Assembly (NCBI GenBank): GCA_014380615.1
Contig: JACMJM010000024.1
Location: 19,572-83,571 of the forward strand
DNA: 64,000 nt
Source of the DNA: Sphingobacteriaceae bacterium
Lineage (GTDB): Bacteria; Bacteroidota; Bacteroidia; Sphingobacteriales; Sphingobacteriaceae
Direction: 5' to 3'
Shown: positions 37,124 to 47,816 of the stretch, piece after piece
Numbering within the stretch: position 1 is the stretch's first letter
How the letters are laid out: each line of letters starts with the position of its first letter
Made by a program: the position numbers and the translations under genes
The notes under the pieces: model-generated
What the model saw: only the letters and a program-made list of their open reading frames with translations
Databases searched by the model: none
What the model was told of the DNA's origin: nothing

Positions 37124-38150
37124 ATGATAAGCAGAGATCTTTCTCAAAATTATTTTAAAGGCTTTTTGGTAATAGGAATGATCGTGACCCATAGCCTGCA
37201 AATGCTTACCGTGCCTCAAGGAGTGTTTTTCGCGTTTTCTGTATACATTAATCTCATCACCTTTGCCGGGTTTATGTTTTCATTCGGATATGTTTACCAG
37301 ATAGCCTTATGCCGAACGAAAAACCGGCTTTCTGTTTGCTTTAACTAAAATGAAGGCTACACTTTTCGCCTTCTTTTTTAGTGCTGCGGCCTGGGAACTG
37401 TTTGTTAATCGTTTGTTAACGTTCAAAACCGCTTCGCAAATCCTGTTACTTTTAAAAGTGCCCGCTTACTCGGAGTTTTTGCTGAGTTTCTTTCTTACCA
37501 CCGGATTATTTTTTCTGTTTAAAAAGCAAATCGCCATTATCACTTCCAGCGGGAGAAATATGCTTGTCTTTTTAATGGCAGTATTTTTAATTGCCTTAAT
37601 ACCGTTCGGAAGATTATTCTCCACTTCGGTAGCGGAAACCAATTTTTTACGGCATTATCTGGATTTGCTGATCGGCAGTGATCGGACATTCTTTTTCCCG
37701 GTAGTTCAATACTCTTCCTTGTTTATTATAGGCACCTGGTTCCAGAAAAACCACATAGATTTCTCGAAGCGGATTCTGCTACTTTCTGTTTTGGGTACCC
37801 TGGCTTTTATCGCTCATTTATACTTCTTCAAAAAAGTTCCGCGATTTTCCCCTAGTCCGTTCTGGATAACGGGATCTTTTTCGTTTTTATATCTTTATTA
37901 TCTTGTTTCAAAACGAATTGGCGTAAATTACCTCAGCAGCTGGCTGGCTGTTGTGGGAGAGAATTCGCTCGTATACCTGATGTTAAGCAATGTATTATTA
38001 TTTATGGCGAAAGGGATTATAAAATGGGACATCGCCACTGCGTTACTGTATGCCGGGGCAATTCTGCTGTTTATCACCTACACCGTTTCAACAACAAGAA
38101 AATATAATTACGTTAAAGAGCGGCACAACGTGCCGGATAAGGTGGAATGA
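37124..38150 (+). pseudogene. frameshifted polytopic membrane acyltransferase-like gene
   Basis: Two frames that belong together encode one membrane protein of about 341 residues. The first runs from ATG 37124 to about 37308 (SQNYFKGFLVIGMIVTHSL, resembling the N-terminal helix of acyltransferase-3-like proteins). The second continues to 38150 with about eight further hydrophobic helices. Around 37305-37312 the sequence CCTTAT has one T too many: removing it turns ALCRTKNRL into AYAERKTGFLFALTKMKA in one open frame. The insertion gives a premature stop at 37346-37348. The downstream part could restart at ATG 37350 but would lack the first helices. Whether this is a real mutation or a sequencing error cannot be told here. 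Confidence 0.75.
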
Positions 38151-38439
38151 CAGCTTAACGATGTAGGACAAGTTCCGTAATTTATAGGCAGAGCTGATGA
38201 TTAGCGTTTTTTCTTATCGAGCCCTGCTTCTGCCAATCAAATATACCTACCTTTAAAATTAACATAACAGCACTCTCCGACTTAACAAATGTTCCATTAT
38301 ATTTATCAATGCGTATATAAGTAAATGGTTCTATTTGCTTTCTTTTGATTAACTATTTAGTAACCGTTATTCTATTTAGTCGTATAGCCAATTTAACCTG
38401 ATTCAAACGTAATATCTCTAGCCGGATAGGCCCGATAGC

Positions 38440-41400
38440 ATGTGTAGGAAAATCTTATTGTTAATATTTTGTTTTGGCATGTGCGCGAATTTGTGTTACG
38501 GACAAGACGTATCGTATCAATTCTCGCAGCTGAATATTTATAACGGGCTGCCAAATAATGCTGTAAGGGCGATATTAAAAGATAAAAAGGGTTTCTTGTG
38601 GTTTGGAACCTCGGCGGGCCTGTGTCGGTTTGACGGAGTCAAATATAAATTATTTAAGCATGATGAACAGGACTCAACCTCTTTACATGACGATCAAGTG
38701 CTGCGCATTTTTGAGGGGCCGGATTCAAAACTTTGGATTAAGACTAAGTTCGGGCTAAACCTGTATAATATCGAAACCGAAACAATCAGCCGGGATTTGG
38801 AAACGGTTGTACGGAATTTACATCTTCCGGATTTATCGTTTAGTGATGTTAAGAAAGACTCGTATGGCAACTTTTGGTTTGTATATCCAGGCAAAGGCCT
38901 TTATTGTTATAATGTAAGCACTAAAACTACCCGCCATATTTTCAATAGTGCTAAAAGCAGGGTGCTGTATTCAAATTTTGTAAGCTCTGTACACAGCGAT
39001 TCAAAAGGTTTTTTATGGATTATCTATCAGGATGGGTTTATTGAAAAAGTGGCTGGATCAACAAATAAAGTAGTTTATAGAGCCGATAAGATAAAAACTC
39101 GTTATAAAGGTATTAATGATTTTGTTGTTACTGTAGACAATGACGACGATCCCTGGTTCTACTGTAATGAAGGGTTGAATTATGTGGGAGCCTTTTTTAT
39201 CGATTCAAAAACCCTGACGATAAATCATTTGAGCGAGAAAAATGATCGGGGTAAACTAAGCTCAGACAATGTACGGGGGGTGGTGCAAGATAAAAACGGA
39301 CTGGTATGGATAGCTACGGATCATGGCGGAGTTAACCTCTTTTCAAAAAAGAACCTTTCCGTTAAATATATAACCAATCAGGAGGGTGATGAGAAATCGC
39401 TTGCACAGAACAGTATAATAGGTATCTATATAGATGAAGATGGAGTTATCTGGCTGGGTACTCATAAAAAAGGAATCAGCTATTATCATCCTAATATAAA
39501 TCGGTTTCCCTTATTTAAACGAATTCTTTCGAAAGCAAATGCCCTGCCTTATAATGATATAAACAAATTTGCGGAAGACGATAAAGGAAATATTTGGATA
39601 GGAACCAACGGGGGCGGATTACTCTACTTGAACCGGAAAACTGGTAAATATACCCAATATCTTCATGATAAAAATGAGCCTAACAGCTTATCTAGCAATG
39701 TAGTAGTGAGCTTGTTGCTATCGCATGACAAAAAGCTATACATAGGCACTTACTTGGGGGGAATGGATTGTTTTGATGGAAATAAGTTTATTCACTTTAA
39801 TACAAGTACCGCTCCGATCATAGGAGACGACAGTATTTGGGAGCTTATCGAAGACAGCCGTAAGCGTATATGGATTGGAACTATAAGAAGAGGAGTAACT
39901 ATATATGATCCGCAAACGAAGACCTTTAAAAAATTCAAAAACGAAGAAGGATCGATCAGATCTCAGTACGTGCCAGCCATGTTTCAAGACCGGGATAGCA
40001 ACATTTGGTTTGGAGGATATGCGGCATTAGATATGCTGAATTATAAAACCGGTAAATTTGAATACTTTGACCACGATAAGAATGATCCTCATAGTCTGAT
40101 TCATAATAATGTCACTTCAATAATGCAAGATAGCCGTGGCTGGATGTGGATAGGAACAATGGGAGGAATAAGTGTTTTAACTAATAAATCCCGGAAGTTT
40201 ATTAATATCCGCAGAAATACAGGACTACCCGGAGAGGCTGCTTTGGATATTATAGAAGATAATGATAAAAACATGTGGGTTACCGGTGTAAATGGTATCT
40301 GTATGATTAAGGTAGTGAAAACCGGGAGCAAGTACTCCATAAAGTTAAATAATTTTGACGAAAAAGATGGCCTTCAGGGACGTGTATTTAACGAAAATGC
40401 CGCTTTGAAACTTAAAAGTGGAGAACTCATTTTCGGAGGTGTGAATGGATTCAATTTATTTATGCCGTCCAAATTACATGATTATAAAGAAAAGCCAAAC
40501 CTGGTACTTACCGGCTTACAGCTATTTAATCAGCCGGTAGGTGTAAACCAGGAAGTAAATGGGGGAATAATCCTGAAAAAGTCTATTTCAGAATTAAAAG
40601 AAATCGAACTTAATCATAATCAGAATTTCTTTACGATCGAGTTTGCCGCACTTAATTATTTCCATCCCGAAAAAATAAAGTATCAGTACATGATGAAAGG
40701 CCTGGACAACCGATGGATTGACGTGAGTGAATCTCATCAGGCCACCTATATGCACTTAAAACCGGGGCGATACACCTTTACGGTAAGAGCCTTAAACGGA
40801 AGTATCTCTACATCGAAATCATTACATATTGAAATTCTTCCGCCGTTTTACCAAACAACTTTTGCTTACTTTTTATACCTGGGCAGTATTTTAGCCATGC
40901 TGTTTCTTATCCGGCGAAATGGGATTCAAAAAATCAGAACGAAGTTTGCATTGGAGCAGGAACGCAAGGAGGCCGAGGTTCAACTTGAAAATTTACGTAA
41001 GGAAGCGCGGCAAACCAATGAACTGTATCTGTTGAAGATAAAATTCTTTACAAATGTTAGTCATGAATTTCGAACTCCGCTTTCGCTGATTCTCGCGCCG
41101 ATTGATAGGCTATTACAAACGGTGAATTCGCCCGCTGATAAATCACAAATCTCTTTACTGAAGAAAAATGCCGACAGACTATTAAATTTGGTGAATCAAT
41201 TGCTCGATTTTAGAAAAATGGAAGCAAATGAGGTTGAATTAAATGTTAAACGAGACGACATCATTCTATTTATAAAAGATGTATGCGATTCCTTTACGGA
41301 TATTGCGGATGCGAAAAGAATCCGTTTTGTGTTTAATTCTGAAATTAGTTCATTTGATACTCTTTTCGACCACGACAAAATTGAACGGATAATTCTTAAT

Positions 41401-42603
41401 CTACTCTCTAACGCCTTTAAATTCACACACCCTAACGGAAAGATTTGTGTTTTTTTAGATGAAGTTAAAACGCGGAGCCAGACAAAAGAGAAAGTACTGC
41501 AGATTAAAGTTATTGATAGCGGTATTGGAATTCCGGCCGATAAAATCGCGGCGGTATTTGATAACTTCTTTCAAACGAAGACTCCTGAATCTATCCTAAA
41601 CCAGGGGAGCGGTATTGGTTTATCTATCGTAAAGGAATTTGTTGAAATGCACAAGGGTATAATAAACGTGGATAGTAAGCCTAAAGAAGGCACCTGTTTT
41701 ACTCTTGAAATCCCTTTCCCGGTATTGAAGGTTAAAAAGGAAGAGTTTTTACCGGCGACGGTAGAATCGGTAATAACCGAAGAGCATGTTGCGGCCCCCG
41801 TTGAGAACTTAAAAGCAAAACCCACTATATTGCTTGTAGAAGATAATGATGATTTCCGCGAGTATTTAAGAGAATCTTTGAGTAGTTATTACTCCATTAT
41901 AGAAGCTGCCAATGGTAAAGAAGGCTGGCAAAAAGCCCTCTCACTTCATCCGGATTTGGTGGTGAGTGATATTTCAATGCCGGGGATGGATGGAATTGAA
42001 CTTTTGAAAAAGATTAAAGCAGATAAGAGAACGTATCATATCCCGTTTATCTTACTAACCGCGCTAACGGGCGATCAGGAGCTTCTCAAAGGCTTGCAAA
42101 CCGGAGCCAACGAATACATTACCAAGCCTTTTAGCTTCGAGGTGCTGATGTCGAAAATTAAGAACCTGTTAATGCTTCAGCAAAGCTTTAAGAAGGTTTA
42201 TAGTAAGCAGGTGAATATGAATCTGGCAGATATTCCGGTCGAATCTGAAAATGAAAAGTTTATGGCCACGATGATTGCGTACATCGAAAAAAATCTTCAC
42301 AATCAGCAACTATCCGTTGAAGACCTGAGCAAGCATATGGCCATGAGCCGGGTGTCGCTATATAAGCGGGTACTGGCAATCTCAGGTAAAACACCGGTAG
42401 ATTTTATTCGCTCTTACCGCTTAAAAAAGTCTATTCAGTTGTTTGAAAAAAGCCAGCGAACCATCGCCGAAATAGCGTACGAGGTAGGGTTCAACACCCC
42501 AAATTATTTTGCGAAAGCCTTTAAAAATGAATTTGGTATGCTGCCTTCCGAGTATATTTCAAAGTATAGGAATAATGAGGATTTTAAGGTAAGCCAATCC
42601 TGA
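38440..42603 (+). CDS. hybrid two-component sensor/regulator (HTCS) of the PUL
   Basis: A 1387-residue one-protein two-component system. A signal peptide (ending CYGQ) is followed by a periplasmic sensor of repeated two-component propeller motifs (about 25-700, with WFGTSAGLCRFDG-type units) and a Y_Y_Y domain near 720-800. One membrane helix lies at about 805-825. The kinase has H875 in NVSHEFRTPL and HATPase motifs ending GSGIGLSIVKEF. The receiver has D1177 (VVSDISMPGMDG), and a C-terminal AraC helix-turn-helix includes MAMSRVSLYKRVLAISG. It should sense an oligosaccharide in the periplasm and activate the susCDCD/GH97/GH2/GH3 genes downstream. Confidence 0.95.
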   Translation: MCRKILLLIFCFGMCANLCYGQDVSYQFSQLNIYNGLPNNAVRAILKDKKGFLWFGTSAGLCRFDGVKYKLFKHDEQDSTSLHDDQVLRIFEGPDSKLWIKTKFGLNLYNIETETISRDLETVVRNLHLPDLSFSDVKKDSYGNFWFVYPGKGLYCYNVSTKTTRHIFNSAKSRVLYSNFVSSVHSDSKGFLWIIYQDGFIEKVAGSTNKVVYRADKIKTRYKGINDFVVTVDNDDDPWFYCNEGLNYVGAFFIDSKTLTINHLSEKNDRGKLSSDNVRGVVQDKNGLVWIATDHGGVNLFSKKNLSVKYITNQEGDEKSLAQNSIIGIYIDEDGVIWLGTHKKGISYYHPNINRFPLFKRILSKANALPYNDINKFAEDDKGNIWIGTNGGGLLYLNRKTGKYTQYLHDKNEPNSLSSNVVVSLLLSHDKKLYIGTYLGGMDCFDGNKFIHFNTSTAPIIGDDSIWELIEDSRKRIWIGTIRRGVTIYDPQTKTFKKFKNEEGSIRSQYVPAMFQDRDSNIWFGGYAALDMLNYKTGKFEYFDHDKNDPHSLIHNNVTSIMQDSRGWMWIGTMGGISVLTNKSRKFINIRRNTGLPGEAALDIIEDNDKNMWVTGVNGICMIKVVKTGSKYSIKLNNFDEKDGLQGRVFNENAALKLKSGELIFGGVNGFNLFMPSKLHDYKEKPNLVLTGLQLFNQPVGVNQEVNGGIILKKSISELKEIELNHNQNFFTIEFAALNYFHPEKIKYQYMMKGLDNRWIDVSESHQATYMHLKPGRYTFTVRALNGSISTSKSLHIEILPPFYQTTFAYFLYLGSILAMLFLIRRNGIQKIRTKFALEQERKEAEVQLENLRKEARQTNELYLLKIKFFTNVSHEFRTPLSLILAPIDRLLQTVNSPADKSQISLLKKNADRLLNLVNQLLDFRKMEANEVELNVKRDDIILFIKDVCDSFTDIADAKRIRFVFNSEISSFDTLFDHDKIERIILNLLSNAFKFTHPNGKICVFLDEVKTRSQTKEKVLQIKVIDSGIGIPADKIAAVFDNFFQTKTPESILNQGSGIGLSIVKEFVEMHKGIINVDSKPKEGTCFTLEIPFPVLKVKKEEFLPATVESVITEEHVAAPVENLKAKPTILLVEDNDDFREYLRESLSSYYSIIEAANGKEGWQKALSLHPDLVVSDISMPGMDGIELLKKIKADKRTYHIPFILLTALTGDQELLKGLQTGANEYITKPFSFEVLMSKIKNLLMLQQSFKKVYSKQVNMNLADIPVESENEKFMATMIAYIEKNLHNQQLSVEDLSKHMAMSRVSLYKRVLAISGKTPVDFIRSYRLKKSIQLFEKSQRTIAEIAYEVGFNTPNYFAKAFKNEFGMLPSEYISKYRNNEDFKVSQS

Positions 42604-43113
42604 GTATCACTATTCCTTGCTCTTAGCCCTGGGTAGTTTTCTGATAAGCCCGGATTTCTACGCCTTGCGGTAAAACATTTGTTAAGCCTCTAATGCAATT
42701 AAACCGCCCTTAGATAATCAATAATGTGCTCCAATAGCACTTAATAGGCATATTATGTTTTTTAGCCTGTTAACATTAGTGCTTATCTCTTTAACATTTA
42801 AACACTTCTAAATTTGAAATCAAATCTACATTGTGGACACTTAATGTCATCAGAATCGCAAAACGAGGCGGTGATTTATAGATGGAAGTTTTACAATTAT
42901 TAACCTGAATTGTATGTGATTTTACTATCGGAGTAATAGCAGCGCTTTAATGTCTTATCGCTGTTCTTCAAGTATTATGATATACTCAATTACTAACCAA
43001 ACTAAAACAAACACATGATCGAAAAAAGTACTCAAAAAATCAGTTAAATTCTCGAAATGGCCACTTATCTGTTTGGCCGGGTCTTATTAAATAATCTTAA
43101 CCAATTCAAGTAT
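42604..43113. promoter_or_regulatory. 510-bp regulatory gap between HTCS and the first susC
   Basis: This stretch holds no convincing intact gene. It is AT-rich and must contain the PUL promoter and HTCS binding site, but I could not identify a clear TAnnTTTG box or direct repeat. Just before the susC start the plus strand has a short frame reading KKVLKKSVKFSKWPLICLAGSY (43025-43090) then a stop; it resembles a signal-peptide start that is out of frame with susC and lacks its own ATG. Confidence 0.4.
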
Positions 43114-46023
43114 ATGAGAAATAAAATTATACTTTTAAAACTATTTTTACTTATAACAATTTGTATCCCAGCCCATTGGGCCCTTGCTCAGGATACAGTG
43201 GTAACTGATACCGCCAGAAAAAATGTACAGCTGCTTTATCAAAAATTTCCAACTAAGTTGACCGCGGCATCTACAGCTTCGGTATATACTGGTGATCTGA
43301 TAAAATCGCAGGTAACAAATGTATATAACGCAATTGCCGGGCGCCTTCCGGGTATTGTTGTAAATCAGTCTAGCGGCATGCCTAGTCCTGATGGTCTTAG
43401 TGGAGTATCATTATCACTCAGGGGCCGCCAACCGCTGGTTTTGATAGATGGAATTCCCCGTACTCTTCTTAGTATTTCACTCGAGGATATTGAATCGGTA
43501 ACTGTATTAAAAGATGCTCTTTCTACTGCGATGCTAGGCGTAAGAGGGGCAAATGGCGCATTGCTTATTACTACCCGAAAAGGCTCTCCTAAGGAGCAAG
43601 CCATATCTTTTACCGCACAAAGCGGAATTCAGCAGCCTATGGGTATGCCGAAACCTCTTGATGCTTATAATTATGCCCTGTTAAGAAATGAGGCCGTAGA
43701 TAATGAACTTAGAGTACACCCAACTACAAATGAAAGATTGTACCCTAATTTCACCGGTGCTTCCTTAAAGTATACTCCCGCCGATTTGCAAGCCTATCAG
43801 GATGGATCTGATCCAATCGGTCGCCCGAATGTAAACTGGAAGGATGAGGTTTTAAGAAAGAACAGCAAGTTTAACCGGTATAGCCTTAACGCTACAGGCG
43901 GAAATAATTTCGCGGGATTCTTTGTTGCCTTAGAACACCTTTCACAGCAGGGAATATTTAAAACGGTTGATGAAAATCCATACAATACCAATAATGGTGT
44001 AAAGAGCTATATGGCCCGGGCAAATATTGACATCAATATTAAGCCTAATCTTACAGCGGGTATTTCCCTGATGGGCCGGGTACTTGAAGGTAATGGCCCC
44101 GGAGTATCTTTTACGGCAAGTCAAACGTCAAATGACGACCTTACAACCAATGCTACTAATAATACGGCATCAAATCTTTATTCAAGTATCTGGTCTACAC
44201 CTAACGGTGCTTACCCAGTTCGGAATGCAAACGGCAGCTTCGGAGGGAACAACAGCTATAAAAATAACATTCTTGCCCAATCTATTGGTGCTGGCTACCG
44301 CACAACTTATGCGAGAGATTTAATGTCTGACATTTATCTTAAAAGAACGTTGAATGAGATTATACAAGGCCTTTATATAAAAGCCAGAGCGTCTTATTCG
44401 GCTAACGTTATGGAAGATATAAACAGAAGCAAACCATTTTTAGTATACCAAACTCAAACAGCAACGGATGGTACTGTAACCTATACTCCTTATAATACAG
44501 CGGGTGGCCAGTATAATTCAAATTCTATTAGAAATCAGGGCCGGGGAGATTATCTGGAGTTATCGCTTGGTTATAACACCATTGTGAATTCAGATCATGG
44601 ACTCGACGCTTTACTGTTAGTTAACCGAGATAATACCGTTATTGGCGCAGAACTGCCTTATACGGTGTCGGGTGGGGCAGGTAAGTTTTCTTACAATTAC
44701 CAATCAAAGTATGTCGCTGAATTTGCTTTCGCTGTAAATGGTTCGAATCGTTATGAAGGCGGCAAAGCTAACTATGGCTTTTTCCCGTCTGTGGGCTTAG
44801 GGTGGAATCTTGAGAAAGAGAATTTCATGTCCAATATCAGCTGGGTTAATGAGCTGAAATTATCAGCTTCGTACGGAGTGACAGGATGGGATAATCCTGG
44901 TTATTATGCGTACATCAAACAATATAGACAGTTTGGATCAAATGCATATTTTGGAGGAGGAACTGGATTTGGTTCTTCATCGGAACTGATGAATAATCCG
45001 AATATAACCTGGGAGAAATCGAATAAATTCAATATTGGATTACAGGGTGGGCTTCTGAATAATAAATTGGGCTTTAATATAGAATACTACAATAATAAAG
45101 CTACTGATCTTTTAATGCAGAGAGGCAGAACCATCGCTTTCTTCGGAAATGATTATCCTAATGAAAATATAGGTAGAAATAATTATTCCGGTGTTGATCT
45201 CCAGCTATCATGGCAGCAAAAAATCGGAAAGGATCTTAACTTTTTCATAGCCGCAAATGCGGGCATTCAGAAATCGGAAGTACGTTACATGGACGAAGCG
45301 TATAATCCTTATTCATGGATGAACAGAACCGGACAGCCGGTTGGCCAGTCTTTCGGTTATACAGCAGTGGGTCTTTTCCAAACGCAAGCCGAAATAGATA
45401 ATGGAGGAATTTCAGGAATTAATGATGGTAAAGCGGCAACATTTGTAGGATATAAGCCGCAACCCGGCGATATTCGTTATAAAGACTTAAATAACGACGG
45501 ATATATTAACCAGTTAGATCAATCTGCCATTGGTACTACCAAACCTTTAATTGCCGGTGGTGTGAATTTAGGCTTAAGCTTTAAATCGTTCGACTTTTCC
45601 GCCTTACTACAAGGCGTGGCTAACCGCTTTATCGACATGAGAGGAAGCGCGTATCATGAATTCCAAATTACGAACGATGCGGTAGGGCAAGCGTATGAAA
45701 GTCATTTAGACCGATGGACTCCGGAAAATACAAATGCTTCTTATCCTCGTTTAGGAATAGGGAGTAATGTTAATAACCACCAGCCATTTTCAACTTATTG
45801 GTTTAAATCAGCAGATTATCTAAGGTTGAAAAATGTTGAAATCGGATACGCATTGCCAGGGTCTGCCCTTCGGATAGTGAAATTAAAATCAGTGCGCGTG
45901 TTTGCCAATGGATTGAACCTTTTCACAGCCAGTAAGCTTGAGGACGGAATTGACCCTGAAGTTAACGGCACCGCCTATCCAATTCAGAAGATATTCAATT
46001 TTGGCTTAAATATTAAACTATAA
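43114..46023 (+). CDS. susC: SusC-like TonB-dependent receptor lacking the usual N-terminal domain
   Basis: The ATG at 43114 gives a 969-residue protein with a good signal peptide (RNKIILLKLFLLITICIPA, ending ALAQ). Upstream in-frame codons would only add hydrophilic residues. The plug is typical (VYNAIAGRLPGIVVN, ESVTVLKDALSTAMLGVRGANGALLITTRKG), and the barrel runs to the C terminus, ending NFGLNIKL. The roughly 80-residue carboxypeptidase-regulatory-like domain seen in the second SusC is absent, so after the signal only about 50 residues precede the plug. It should form the outer-membrane channel of a SusC/SusD importer with its neighbour 13 bp downstream. Confidence 0.92.
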   Translation: MRNKIILLKLFLLITICIPAHWALAQDTVVTDTARKNVQLLYQKFPTKLTAASTASVYTGDLIKSQVTNVYNAIAGRLPGIVVNQSSGMPSPDGLSGVSLSLRGRQPLVLIDGIPRTLLSISLEDIESVTVLKDALSTAMLGVRGANGALLITTRKGSPKEQAISFTAQSGIQQPMGMPKPLDAYNYALLRNEAVDNELRVHPTTNERLYPNFTGASLKYTPADLQAYQDGSDPIGRPNVNWKDEVLRKNSKFNRYSLNATGGNNFAGFFVALEHLSQQGIFKTVDENPYNTNNGVKSYMARANIDINIKPNLTAGISLMGRVLEGNGPGVSFTASQTSNDDLTTNATNNTASNLYSSIWSTPNGAYPVRNANGSFGGNNSYKNNILAQSIGAGYRTTYARDLMSDIYLKRTLNEIIQGLYIKARASYSANVMEDINRSKPFLVYQTQTATDGTVTYTPYNTAGGQYNSNSIRNQGRGDYLELSLGYNTIVNSDHGLDALLLVNRDNTVIGAELPYTVSGGAGKFSYNYQSKYVAEFAFAVNGSNRYEGGKANYGFFPSVGLGWNLEKENFMSNISWVNELKLSASYGVTGWDNPGYYAYIKQYRQFGSNAYFGGGTGFGSSSELMNNPNITWEKSNKFNIGLQGGLLNNKLGFNIEYYNNKATDLLMQRGRTIAFFGNDYPNENIGRNNYSGVDLQLSWQQKIGKDLNFFIAANAGIQKSEVRYMDEAYNPYSWMNRTGQPVGQSFGYTAVGLFQTQAEIDNGGISGINDGKAATFVGYKPQPGDIRYKDLNNDGYINQLDQSAIGTTKPLIAGGVNLGLSFKSFDFSALLQGVANRFIDMRGSAYHEFQITNDAVGQAYESHLDRWTPENTNASYPRLGIGSNVNNHQPFSTYWFKSADYLRLKNVEIGYALPGSALRIVKLKSVRVFANGLNLFTASKLEDGIDPEVNGTAYPIQKIFNFGLNIKL

Positions 46024-46035
46024 AAGAGCTTAAGC

Positions 46036-47787
46036 ATGAAGATAAATAAGATAAAATATAGCTCATTCCTTGTATGCGCTTTATTAGCAGGATCGGTTTC
46101 GTCCTGTAAAAGAATAGAAATTGAGCCAAGGGAATTTATTACAGAAGATAAGTTGTTTGATGTTACTGATAAAAATGGCAGGTATTTAGAGAGATATTAT
46201 TACAATATATACACTTATCTCCCAAATGGTTTTAACAGAGTGGACGGCGATTTTTTAGACGCTGCTACCAATGATGCAGTTCCTTCACGGAATGATGCTG
46301 CTATAGAAAGATTTACCAATGGCAGTTTAAGCGATATTAACAATCCTGACTCTTATTGGTCGCAAAGTTATTCGGGTATACGCCACGTAAACAACTTACT
46401 GGCAAATGTTGATAAAGTGCCCCTGGCAGAAACTATAAAAGCACCGATGAAAGCCGAGGTGCGTTTTATTAGAGCAATGTTATATTTTGAACTAATGAAG
46501 CGTTACGGCGGAGTACCATTGGTGGGTGATAAAGTATTTACTCTCAACGATGATATGGAATTACCCAGAAATACTTTTGAAGAAGTGGTAAACTATATAA
46601 CCAGCGAATGTGATGCGATTAAACCTAATTTGCTTAATGATAATATAGTGAGTACAGCGGTGGGTAAAGTGACTAAAGGTGCTGCTTATGCCCTAAAATG
46701 CCGCACACTTCTGTATGCCGCAAGCCCTTTATTTAATGGTGGTGCTATAACAGGGTATAAGAATGGCGCCGAATTGAAAAGTGCGGGTATAACAGGTTAT
46801 CCTAATGCAGACAATACACGGTGGAATAAAGTTATACAGGAAGCCGAGTCGTTTATAACTAATTCAACCTATTTCGCACTGCCAACTAGCAATAATCCAC
46901 AGTTTTCTTCAATTTTTATAACCAGTCAGAGTTCGGATATTATTCTTTCCAAAGGGAATGCTCAAAGTAGCAATTTAGAGAATGATAACGCACCGGTAGG
47001 CTATATTAACGCTAATACTCGCGGAAGAGGACGTACCAGCCCTACTCAGGATTTTGTAGACGCATTTCCGTTAGCTTCGGGTGCTCCTGCAACTCCATTG
47101 ACCGGGCCGACCAACACTGACCCTTATGCCGGAAGGGACGCACGTCTGGCCGCAACTGTCTTCTACAATGGTTCTCCATGGTTAAACCGGAGTGGTGGAG
47201 TACAAACATTCGAAGGAGGTTTAGATAAGCCTAATAATGCTTCTACTTCACTGGTACAGACAAAAACAGGTTACTATCTCCGTAAGTTTTTAGGTAATTT
47301 TAATACCAGTACAGCATATGGAAATGTGTTACATAATTTCATTCTGTTTAGAACCTCAGAGATCTATTTGAATTATGCGGAGGCTTTAAATGAGGTTGGG
47401 AGTAGAACGGAGGAGGCGGTTACCCAACTTGGAAAAGTACGCAGAAGAGCAGGTATCCCGGCAGGTGCTGACCTCAGATACGGAATTCCTGCAAACATCT
47501 CCCAAGCCGCTTTACGCGATTTAATAAGAAATGAGCGTAGAATAGAACTGGCGTTTGAAGAGCATAGATTTTTTGATTTACGCCGTTGGAAAATTGCGAA
47601 TACGGTTTTAAACGGCCCGGTGTATGGTGTAAAAATTACCCGAAACGGAACCATCAATACCTACGAAAGGGTACAGGTGGGTACTTTATCTTTTAGAGAT
47701 AGAGATTATCTTTTGCCGATTCCATTCAGCGAGATCATTAAGAACAAAAATATCAAGCAAAATCCAGGTTGGTCGGAATTTAAATAA
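46036..47787 (+). CDS. susD: SusD-like outer-membrane glycan-binding lipoprotein (first pair)
   Basis: A 583-residue RagB/SusD-family lipoprotein: lipobox GSVSSC with the cysteine near position 23, then the helical tetratricopeptide-like core (IRHVNNLLANVDKVP, EVRFIRAMLYFELMKRYGGVPLV) and a C-terminal region with LRDLIRNERRIELAFEEHRFFDLRRW and NPGW near the end. It caps the adjacent SusC barrel and binds oligosaccharides on the cell surface. It follows its receptor by 13 bp and the second receptor starts 30 bp later, so all four genes are one operon. Confidence 0.95.
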   Translation: MKINKIKYSSFLVCALLAGSVSSCKRIEIEPREFITEDKLFDVTDKNGRYLERYYYNIYTYLPNGFNRVDGDFLDAATNDAVPSRNDAAIERFTNGSLSDINNPDSYWSQSYSGIRHVNNLLANVDKVPLAETIKAPMKAEVRFIRAMLYFELMKRYGGVPLVGDKVFTLNDDMELPRNTFEEVVNYITSECDAIKPNLLNDNIVSTAVGKVTKGAAYALKCRTLLYAASPLFNGGAITGYKNGAELKSAGITGYPNADNTRWNKVIQEAESFITNSTYFALPTSNNPQFSSIFITSQSSDIILSKGNAQSSNLENDNAPVGYINANTRGRGRTSPTQDFVDAFPLASGAPATPLTGPTNTDPYAGRDARLAATVFYNGSPWLNRSGGVQTFEGGLDKPNNASTSLVQTKTGYYLRKFLGNFNTSTAYGNVLHNFILFRTSEIYLNYAEALNEVGSRTEEAVTQLGKVRRRAGIPAGADLRYGIPANISQAALRDLIRNERRIELAFEEHRFFDLRRWKIANTVLNGPVYGVKITRNGTINTYERVQVGTLSFRDRDYLLPIPFSEIIKNKNIKQNPGWSEFK

Positions 47788-47816
47788 TCAGATAAGAAAA
47801 AGTAAAGATCAAATAC

